From Candidatus Pelagibacter sp. (lineage in GTDB: Bacteria; Pseudomonadota; Alphaproteobacteria; Pelagibacterales; Pelagibacteraceae): DNA of 12,987 nucleotides. The stretch is from NCBI GenBank assembly GCA_013204495.1, contig JABMNQ010000088.1, forward strand, positions 1-12,987. The letters run 5' to 3'. Under the pieces are notes generated by a model that saw nothing but the letters and a program-made list of their open reading frames with translations, did not search any database and had not been told where the DNA came from. The position numbers and the translations under genes are program-made. How positions within the stretch are numbered: the first letter of the stretch is position 1; every line of letters begins with the position of its first letter. Shown piece after piece: positions 7,096 through 12,987 of the stretch.

Positions 7096-9427
7096 TAATA
7101 GAATCTTAATATATTATTATTTTTTAATCTATTGTTAATATCTTGATTTGGTATTTTATAAGTTTGTAAGTCTTTATAAACTTCGATTATAGTTGATTTG
7201 GTGTCTGTGTCTGGCTTTTTTCCTGTAATAGGATCTATAACTCTCATGACAATATTATCTGCTACTTTAAATGGTCTCGCATCTTCTTTTTTTATTGCAT
7301 TTTTTACAAAACTTTTAAAAATGGGTAAAGCTGTTTGTGCACCCGTTTCATACCTTCCTAATGATTTTGGATTGTCAGAACCAACATAAACTCCAATTGC
7401 AAGCTTTGATGTAAATCCAATAAACCAAGTATCGGTATTATCATTTGTAGTTCCAGTTTTGCCACCCAAATCTAAATTTAAATCTTTTAAATTTCTACCT
7501 GTTCCATTTTGAACGGCACCCTCCAATATTGATGTCATTTGATAAGCCGTTTCTGCGGAAAATATTTGTAAAAACTCATCTTCTATATTCGGATAATTTT
7601 CACTTAAAAAAGATATTTGATCACAATTTGAGCATTTTCTTTTTTCGTTATTAAATATCGTATTTCCTTCACTATCTTGAATACGGTCAATCATTATTGG
7701 TTTCACAAGCTTTCCTCCATTAACAAATGATGAGTAGGCAGAGGTTAATTTCAAGAGCGTTGTTTCAGCCGAACCCAATGCAATTGATAAAAGTTCACTA
7801 GGATTTTCATAGATTCCTAGCTGTTTTGAAAAATTAACTATTTTTTTAAGGCCCAGATCTTGGGCAATTCTAACTGTCATTAAATTTCTAGATTTTTCTA
7901 AGCCCATTCTCAAAGTTGAAGGTCCATAGAATTTTTTACCATAGTTTTCTGGTTTCCACATTTTTAAATCAGATCCTTGCTCTAAAACTAATGGTGCATC
8001 TAATATTAAAGTTGATGGTGTGTATCCATTTTCAAGGGCTAACGCATATATGAATGGTTTGAATGCAGACCCAGGTTGTCTTAATGCTTGTGTGGCTCTA
8101 TTAAATTCACTTTTTTTAAAACTAAAACCACCACTAAGAGCTAATACTCTGCCAGTAAATGGGTCCATAACTACTATACCACCATTTACTTCCGGAAGTT
8201 GTCTTAACGCAAATATATTTTCTTTTAAATTTTCAACGTAAATTATATCTCCAACTTTTAATACTTCATTAAATTCTCTTTTAACCCACGAGATATTTTC
8301 ATATTTGATAGTTCCACTTATTTCTTTTTCCGTTTCTATTTCGACTGAAAACTTGTCAATTTTTTTAACTATCGCTAAATCCCAATTGATTGATTTTTCT
8401 AATCTATGTTTATCTAGATTGTTATTCCAATTGGTTAATTGATTGTTAGTTGAGACAGGGCCTCTCCAACCTTTTCTTTTATCATAGCTCATTAATCCTT
8501 CTCTTAAAGATTTAATAGCAATTTTCTGTAAATCTAAATTTATTGGAGTGCTAATATTTAATCCTTGTTTATAGACCTTGTCAAAACCAAGTTTATCAAC
8601 AACATCTTTTCTAATATCTTCTACATAATAACTGGTATCCTCAGTAAAAGTTTTTTTCTTTTTTTGAGAATGATTTCATTATCGATATATTCTTTATAAT
8701 TTTTTTCATTTATAAATTTATTTTCTAATAGATTTTTTAAAACAAGATCTCTTCTAAATTTTGCTAACTCAATATTTTTATAGGGGTTGTATCTACTTGG
8801 AGCTTTAGGCAATGCCGCCAATAAAGCAGCTTCATCATAATTTAATTCACTAATTGGCTTGTCAAAATATTCGAGACTCGCAGAAGCAACACCATAGGTT
8901 CCTTCTCCTAGATAAATTTGATTTAAATAAAGTTCCAATATTCTTTCTTTTGAAAGCGCCCTCTCAATTCTAAATGCTAGAATTGCTTCTTTTATTTTTC
9001 TATTTAAGCTTACTTCATTTGTTAATAAAAAATTTTTAGCTACTTGTTGTGTTATAGTTGAAGCCCCTTCTAATCTTTTTGATGTTACAACATTTGATAT
9101 ATTATTTACTACAGCTCTAAGTACGCCCCTTGCATCAACGCCAGGATGAGAGAAAAAATTTTTATCTTCTGCTGACAAGAAGGAGTTAATTACTTTTTCA
9201 GATATTGCTTTATAGGGAACAAAAATTCTTTTTTCTGAGGAAAAATCATTTACCAGCTCACCATCGCCAGAATAAACTTTGCTTGAAATAGCTGGTTTAT
9301 AGTTGTTAAGAAATTTAAAATCTGGTAAGTTGTTCGAAAAAGCCCATAAAACTGCTATTATGGCGAATACTGACAATAGACCAAAGCTTAAAATTATTAT
9401 AATAATATTTTTAATTATTCGATGCAT
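7095..9427 (-). CDS. mrcA: PBP1A, bifunctional penicillin-binding protein, interrupted by a frameshift at an A7 run
   Basis: PBP1A polymerises and cross-links peptidoglycan at the inner membrane. Residues 5-30 form the signal anchor. The GT51 glycosyltransferase domain has EDKNFFSHPGVD (Glu87 catalytic), GASTITQQVAKN (121-132), KERILELYLNQIYLG (160-174) and ALLAALPKAPSRYNP (201-215). The transpeptidase domain has SAFK (Ser about 454), SRN (about 513-515) and KTG (about 657-659). The first frame ends at a stop at 8621; the second opens upstream of 8492. The sense resumes as TFTEDTSYYVEDIRKDVVDKLG immediately after the A7 run at 8651-8657, so one continuous protein of about 777 residues needs a -1 shift there or one extra A. 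The 3' end couples to prfB (TAATG). The defect may be a sequence error, recoding or a real mutation; all catalytic motifs being intact argues against an old pseudogene. Confidence 0.88.
8651..8665 (-). other. A7-G-A7 slippery tract at the mrcA frame break
   Basis: On the minus strand the mrcA frame reads CTC AAA AAA AGA AAA AAA CTT. The second A7 (8651-8657) is positioned as A AAA AAA, a -1 slippery heptamer like that of dnaX, and ACT read one base back restores the PBP1A sense. After five bases a small inverted repeat (8631-8645, ACTG and CAGT arms) follows; it is too weak to count as proof. Two homopolymers this close are also prone to sequencing error and polymerase slippage. Confidence 0.6.
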
Positions 9428-9435
9428 TTAAGTTT

Positions 9436-9463
9436 AATATATATAAGAATTTGTTAAAGTTAA
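9436..9463 (-). promoter_or_regulatory. candidate promoter of the mrcA-prfB operon
   Basis: In the 101-bp gap between the divergent mrcA and rne genes the minus strand has TTAACT (9458-9463), a 16-bp spacer and TATATT (9436-9441). Transcription would begin almost at the mrcA ATG (9427), giving a very short leader. Both boxes are imperfect in an AT-rich background, so this is a weak call. The same gap also holds an A11 run (9476-9486) upstream of rne, for which I could not identify a clear promoter. Confidence 0.27.
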
Positions 9464-9528
9464 GGCATCAGAATTAAAAAAAAAAATTAAAATTATTTAA
9501 ATAAAATGAAACAATTAATTAAAAATAT

Positions 9529-11376
9529 ATGGAAAAAAATTTATACATTGATGCTTCGCATCCAAATGAAACTAGAGTCGTTCTTAAATCTGGCGACAAC
9601 ATTGAAGACTACGAATACGAAGGTCTAAAAAATAACCTAATTAAGAATAACATTTATCTTGGAAAAGTTAGTCGTGTAGAGCCTTCTCTGCAAGCGGCTT
9701 TCATTGACTTTGGTAGAGATAGACATGGATTTTTATCATTTAACGATATTCAATCTGACTATTATCAAATTCCTCAAAGTGATTTAATTAAAATTAAAGA
9801 AGAAGAAGAAAAAGAAAGAGAAGAGCTTTTAAAAGAAAGTGAAAAAGAAGAGCAGAAAAATATCAATGAAGGTAATTTAGATGTTAATGACCCAGTAGAA
9901 GCTCAAACTATATCGGAAATAGAATTAAACTCATTAGAAGAATTGGCTATATCTAGTGAAATGGAAACAGAAGAAGGTATTAAAGAAATACCTCAAGTTG
10001 AAGAAGTGAAAAAACCGGAGCCAAGATTCAGATCTAAACGATATAAAATCCAAGAAGTTATAAAACCAAATCAAGTAATTCTAATTCAAGTATTAAAAGA
10101 TGAGAGAGGGCAAAAAGGTGCTGCGTTAAGTACTTTTATTTCTATCGCAGGTAAATACATAGTATTAATGCCCAATACACCGAAAGGTGGTGGAATATCT
10201 CGTAAAATATTCCATCCTGGTGAAAGAAAAAAAATTAGAACAATTTTAAATGATATAGTTATTCCAAAAGAGATGGGTCTTATTGTAAGGACGGCAGGAT
10301 CTAATAAAACTAAAAATGATATAGATCATGATTTACAAACATTAATTAAAACTTGGAATGAAATTAAAGAAACTGCTCTAAATTCAATCGCGCCCTCATT
10401 AATTCATCAAGAAAGCGATATCATCAAAAGAACTTTGAGAGACATGTATGACGAAGGTACAAATAGTATCATCATTGAAGGGAATGAAGGTTATAAAAAA
10501 GCACAAAGCTTCATGAAATTAATTATGCCTTCACACGTTAAAAAAATAAAAAAATACAGAGAAAAAGTTCCCCTATTTTTTAAAGAAAATATCGAAGAGA
10601 AACTAAACCAAATTTATGACTCAGAGGTAAAATTAAAATCTGGTGGATATTTGGTTATCAACCCAACAGAAGCATTAGTTTCAATTGATATAAACTCGGG
10701 TAGCTCTATAAAGCAAAAAAATGTTGAAAGCACAGCTCTAGATACAAATCTAGAAGCAGCAGATGAGATATCAAGACAAATAAAAATTAGAGATTTATCT
10801 GGCTTAATAATTATTGATTTTATTGACATGTTAAGCTTTGCAAACAGAAGGTTAGTTGAGAGAAGACTAAAAGAACAATGTAGAACTGATAGAGCTAGAA
10901 TACAAATAGGAAGAATTAGTACATTTGGATTGATAGAAATGTCAAGACAGCGACTAAGAGAAAGTGCTGTAAAATGGAAAATTACACTTACCGATGAATC
11001 CTTTGCTCTTAAAATACTTAAATTAGTTGAGGTAAAAGCTGTTTTAACTAAAGCTAAATTTGTTGAACTAAAAATTTGTCAAAAAATATCAGACTTTATG
11101 AAAAAAAATTTTATAGAAGATTTAAAATATTTCGAAGAGAAAAACTTGATCAAAATAGACATTATTGCAGATAATACACTTATTATTCCAGAATATATAA
11201 TTGATTTACAAAATAAAAGTAAAAAAACAATAGAGACGATTGAGCACTTTGAAAAATTAAAAAACTTAGAAGAGCAAAAAAAAGAAATTACAACTTATGA
11301 AAACTTGAATACTAAAAAACCTTTTAAGAAAAAACCCTTTTTTAAAAAAAAGTTTTTTAAAAAACCAACAGCTTAA
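9529..11376 (+). CDS. rne: RNase E/G family endoribonuclease lacking the Zn-link
   Basis: RNase E/G cuts single-stranded AU-rich RNA in mRNA decay and rRNA/tRNA processing. The 615 residues start with an S1/RNase-H-like region ([20 protein letters not shown], 43-62). The S1 domain is split by an acidic insert (about 88-166, rich in Glu/Lys) and resumes at [19 protein letters not shown] (209-227). The DNase-I-like catalytic domain has SIDINSGS (Asp387) and IIDFIDM (Asp433), the metal-binding aspartates. [14 protein letters not shown] follows, but the usual CPxC Zn-link motif after it is absent. There is no long scaffold for a degradosome; the protein ends in a short Lys/Phe-rich basic tail. 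I prefer rne to rng because of the S1 insert, but the choice is not certain. The stop overlaps the convergent thiG stop. Confidence 0.9.
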   Translation: MEKNLYIDASHPNETRVVLKSGDNIEDYEYEGLKNNLIKNNIYLGKVSRVEPSLQAAFIDFGRDRHGFLSFNDIQSDYYQIPQSDLIKIKEEEEKEREELLKESEKEEQKNINEGNLDVNDPVEAQTISEIELNSLEELAISSEMETEEGIKEIPQVEEVKKPEPRFRSKRYKIQEVIKPNQVILIQVLKDERGQKGAALSTFISIAGKYIVLMPNTPKGGGISRKIFHPGERKKIRTILNDIVIPKEMGLIVRTAGSNKTKNDIDHDLQTLIKTWNEIKETALNSIAPSLIHQESDIIKRTLRDMYDEGTNSIIIEGNEGYKKAQSFMKLIMPSHVKKIKKYREKVPLFFKENIEEKLNQIYDSEVKLKSGGYLVINPTEALVSIDINSGSSIKQKNVESTALDTNLEAADEISRQIKIRDLSGLIIIDFIDMLSFANRRLVERRLKEQCRTDRARIQIGRISTFGLIEMSRQRLRESAVKWKITLTDESFALKILKLVEVKAVLTKAKFVELKICQKISDFMKKNFIEDLKYFEEKNLIKIDIIADNTLIIPEYIIDLQNKSKKTIETIEHFEKLKNLEEQKKEITTYENLNTKKPFKKKPFFKKKFFKKPTA

Positions 11377-12146
11377 ATAATTCCAGATTTTGGTGAGGAT
11401 GCGCTTCCGTATATAGTTTTTTCTATTCGTCCCGCTAAATATGATTGCCTTCCAGCTATCACTGCATTTTTAAAAGCTAAAGACATTAAAAAAGGTTTTT
11501 TGGCTTTAGCAATAGCAGTATTTGCAAGAACACCATCACAGCCCAACTCCATCGCTATAGCAGCATCGGATGCCTGCCCTAATCCTGCATCAACTATCAC
11601 TGGGAGTTTAGTTTGGCTTCTTATTATTTTAATATTTGTTGGGTTCAGTATTCCAAGACCCGAACCAATAGGAGCTGCCAAAGGCATAATCGCACATGCA
11701 CCAACATTTTCTAATCTTTGTGCCATCAATGGATCGTCGTTGCAATAAACCATAACATTAAATCCCTCTTTGGTTAAAACTTCAGTAGATTTTAAAGTTT
11801 CTATCATGTCAGGAAATAAGTTTTTTTTATCACCTAAAACTTCTAACTTTACAAGCTTCCATCCACCAATTTCTCTTGCTAGTCTTAAAGTTCTAAGTGC
11901 CTCCTCAGAAGTAAAACAGCCTGCTGTGTTTGGTAAATAAGTAATCTTTTTTGGATCAATGTAATCCATCAACAATGGTTTTTTTTTATCAGAAATATTA
12001 ACTCGACGTACTGCAACAGTAATAATGTCTGCACCAGATAATTTTATAGCTTTTGCGCACTCACTCATGCTTTTATATTTCCCGGTACCAACAATTAATC
12101 TGGAATTAAATTTTTTTTTTGCAACTATAAATTTATCTTGTGTCAA
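11373..12146 (-). CDS. thiG: ThiG, thiazole synthase
   Basis: ThiG condenses 1-deoxy-D-xylulose 5-phosphate, dehydroglycine or an equivalent, and sulfur from ThiS thiocarboxylate into the thiazole phosphate of thiamine. The 257-residue TIM barrel has Lys100 in [10 protein letters not shown], the likely imine-forming lysine. It also has [13 protein letters not shown] (phosphate-binding loop), [32 protein letters not shown] and the C-terminal SYLAGRI. Length is normal. The start is TTG at 12146: homology extends to this point, and an AGGAGGT ribosome-binding site lies five bases upstream, inside the end of thiS. The gap to thiS is two bases, so the genes form one unit. The gene ends four bases into the convergent rne gene. 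Confidence 0.94.
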   Translation of the reverse strand: MTQDKFIVAKKKFNSRLIVGTGKYKSMSECAKAIKLSGADIITVAVRRVNISDKKKPLLMDYIDPKKITYLPNTAGCFTSEEALRTLRLAREIGGWKLVKLEVLGDKKNLFPDMIETLKSTEVLTKEGFNVMVYCNDDPLMAQRLENVGACAIMPLAAPIGSGLGILNPTNIKIIRSQTKLPVIVDAGLGQASDAAIAMELGCDGVLANTAIAKAKKPFLMSLAFKNAVIAGRQSYLAGRIEKTIYGSASSPKSGII

Positions 12147-12148
12147 CT

Positions 12149-12367
12149 CTAACCTCCTCCAATAAAATGAACTATTTCTATGTTGTCATTTTTTTTTAAA
12201 TTGATATTATTCAATTTTTTTTTATCTATTATTTCTTGATTTAATTCAATTGCTACTTTTTTTAAAGGTATTTCTAACTGCTTAAGAAAAATTAACAGAC
12301 TTAAATTTTCATTTATCGTGGAAAATTTACCATTTATTTTAATTTTTATTTTTTTTATTTTTTTCAT
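12149..12367 (-). CDS. thiS: ThiS, sulfur-carrier protein for thiazole synthesis
   Basis: ThiS is a small ubiquitin-like protein; its C-terminal glycine is adenylated and converted to a thiocarboxylate that donates sulfur to ThiG. From the ATG at 12367 the product is 72 residues, starting [15 protein letters not shown] and ending with [10 protein letters not shown], which fits the beta-grasp family and its obligatory Gly-Gly end. The core [15 protein letters not shown] and [10 protein letters not shown] also follow the ThiS pattern. The frame stays open upstream to 12499, but that part is antisense to aroQ and has no ThiS similarity. The start is 16 bp from the divergent aroQ start. No TPP riboswitch fits in that gap. 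thiF, thiO and thiE are not in the window. Confidence 0.92.
   Translation of the reverse strand: MKKIKKIKIKINGKFSTINENLSLLIFLKQLEIPLKKVAIELNQEIIDKKKLNNINLKKNDNIEIVHFIGGG
12152..12160 (-). promoter_or_regulatory. strong Shine-Dalgarno for thiG inside the thiS C-terminal codons
   Basis: The last three sense codons of thiS are GGA GGA GGT (Gly-Gly-Gly). Read as RNA they contain AGGAGGU, a seven-base match to the 16S rRNA anti-Shine-Dalgarno sequence, ending five bases before the thiG TTG. It is the best ribosome-binding site noticed in front of any start in this window and decides the TTG start. Confidence 0.8.
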
Positions 12368-12383
12368 ACTGTATAAGTCTCGA

Positions 12384-12833
12384 ATGAGTAATAATATTAT
12401 AATAATTAATGGCCCTAACCTTAATCTATTGGGTGAAAGAGAACAATCACAATATGGATCTATAACATTTGAACAGCTTAAAAAAAACTGTTTGGACAAA
12501 GCTAAGGAACTAAATATTAATTTAGAATTTTACCAATCAAATATTGAAGGTGAAATAGTAACGTGTGTACAAAATGCTAAAAGCAAATATGATGGAATAA
12601 TTATTAACGCAGCGGGATTCACACATACCTCTGTTGCTATAAGAGATTCTCTGGATATCTTCAAAAGACCTATCATTGAACTTCATATTTCAAATATATA
12701 TAAAAGAGAAGAATTTAGACAAAAATCACTAATAAGCGATATAGCTACTGGTGGTATTTTTGGTCTAGGGGACTATGGATATATTTTGGCCATAATCTCA
12801 ATGCAAAACATGATTAAAAATGAAGATAGATAA
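12384..12833 (+). CDS. aroQ: AroQ, type II 3-dehydroquinate dehydratase
   Basis: AroQ dehydrates 3-dehydroquinate to 3-dehydroshikimate, the third step of the shikimate pathway. The 149 residues have NGPNLNLLGERE (9-20), Tyr24 (catalytic base), YQSNIEGEIV (50-59), NAAGFTHTS (75-83), ELHISNIYKREEFR (99-112, with His101 and Arg112) and GLGDYGY (127-133). Asn12, Arg19, Tyr24, Asn75, His81, His101 and Arg112 coincide with the numbering I recall for the Mycobacterium tuberculosis enzyme. Type II enzymes form cytosolic dodecamers. I chose the ATG at 12384; an upstream in-frame ATG at 12318 would add a hydrophobic leader that is only the complement of the Lys-rich ThiS N-terminus. It overlaps accB by 14 bases, an aroQ-accB order common in proteobacteria. 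Confidence 0.96.
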   Translation: MSNNIIIINGPNLNLLGEREQSQYGSITFEQLKKNCLDKAKELNINLEFYQSNIEGEIVTCVQNAKSKYDGIIINAAGFTHTSVAIRDSLDIFKRPIIELHISNIYKREEFRQKSLISDIATGGIFGLGDYGYILAIISMQNMIKNEDR

Positions 12834-12987
12834 AAATATAATTAAAGAATTAACTGATTATCTTAATGAGTTTAATTTAACTGAAATTGAATACACTGAA
12901 AAAGACACTAAAATAAAAGTATCTAAATCAACAAACTCAGGTTCATTTTACACAAATGCCCCTGCATCAGCAGCTCCCGCATCAAAC
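12820..12987 (+). CDS. accB: AccB, biotin carboxyl carrier protein of acetyl-CoA carboxylase (N-terminal part, cut by window edge)
   Basis: The frame opens with ATG at 12820, inside the last codons of aroQ, and stays open for 56 codons to the window edge. The peptide begins MKIDKNIIKELTDYLNEFNLTEIEYTE, reads on through DTKIKVSKS, and enters an Ala/Pro-rich stretch (APASAAPASN). This matches the N-terminal domain and flexible linker of BCCP, which carries biotin between the carboxylase and carboxyltransferase sites in the first step of fatty-acid synthesis. The biotinylation motif (usually EAMKM) lies beyond the window. The aroQ-accB order supports the call, and accC probably follows; that is inference. 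Confidence 0.88.
   Translation, partial: MKIDKNIIKELTDYLNEFNLTEIEYTEKDTKIKVSKSTNSGSFYTNAPASAAPASN

Noticed and set aside
7095..9427. Two separate genes, a stand-alone glycosyltransferase and a stand-alone transpeptidase
   Set aside because: PBP1A-like sequence continues without interruption between the frames, and the start at 8492 is internal, with no ribosome-binding site and conserved coding sense upstream of it.
9506..9528. Small overlapping frame starting with ATG at 9506 just before rne
   Set aside because: It runs out of frame into rne for about 40 codons and resembles no known peptide; it looks like chance in AT-rich DNA.
12318..12383. Hydrophobic, signal-peptide-like N-terminal extension of AroQ
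   Set aside because: It is the complement of the Lys-rich start of thiS; AroQ is cytosolic and its homology begins at the ATG at 12384.
12318..12400. TPP riboswitch in front of thiS
   Set aside because: The gap before thiS is 16 bp and the upstream DNA is aroQ coding sequence; I see no aptamer-like conserved stretches.
12368..12499. N-terminal extension of ThiS with cysteines and a hydrophobic stretch
   Set aside because: It is antisense to the conserved start of aroQ and unlike any ThiS; the ATG at 12367 gives a normal length.
1..12987. CRISPR array, insertion sequence, tRNA or rRNA gene, defence or toxin system
   Set aside because: No spaced direct repeats, transposase motifs, cloverleaf or rRNA signatures were seen; essentially all the DNA is covered by core genes.

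Overview
The window is a compact, strongly AT-rich stretch of bacterial chromosome (A/T-heavy codons, Lys/Asn/Ile-rich proteins, almost no intergenic DNA). Gene content and order point to an alphaproteobacterium with a streamlined genome, most likely a SAR11 / Pelagibacterales relative. This assignment comes from protein motifs, gene neighbourhoods and base composition; no database search was made. Nothing looks foreign: there is no insertion sequence, prophage, CRISPR, toxin or rRNA/tRNA gene, and every gene belongs to a core family.

Left part (1-3808): the start of sufB (cut by the window edge) and iscR lie on the minus strand as the head of a Suf iron-sulfur assembly operon. Their promoter is embedded in a perfect 25-bp IscR operator at 646-670. 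Divergent from it is a small alpha/beta hydrolase gene. Next come anmK (peptidoglycan recycling, minus) and, divergent from it, tyrS (tyrosyl-tRNA synthetase, plus).

Middle (3805-9427): a minus-strand operon is transcribed in the order mrcA (penicillin-binding protein 1A), prfB (release factor 2), AsmA/YhdP-like membrane protein. It is joined by a TAATG junction and an ATGA junction. prfB needs its classic +1 programmed frameshift (CTT TGA behind an internal AAGGGG) to make a 364-residue protein. mrcA is broken into two frames at an A7 run; both halves carry intact catalytic motifs and the coding sense continues across the break.

Right part (9529-12987): rne/rng (RNase E/G family, plus) lacks the Zn-link cysteines. 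thiS-thiG (thiazole branch of thiamine synthesis, minus) is arranged so that the Gly-Gly-Gly codons of ThiS also form the ribosome-binding site of thiG. aroQ (shikimate pathway) and the beginning of accB (biotin carboxyl carrier protein) are on the plus strand and overlap by 14 bp.

Overall these are housekeeping functions: Fe-S assembly, cell-wall synthesis and recycling, translation, RNA decay, thiamine, aromatic amino acids and fatty-acid synthesis. I found no undescribed multi-gene system. The points of interest are regulatory and recoding details: the exact IscR site, the RF2 frameshift, the mrcA A7 break, the missing Zn-link, the dual-use ThiS C-terminus and the interlocked convergent stop codons. 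No gene-free stretch exceeds about 135 bases.
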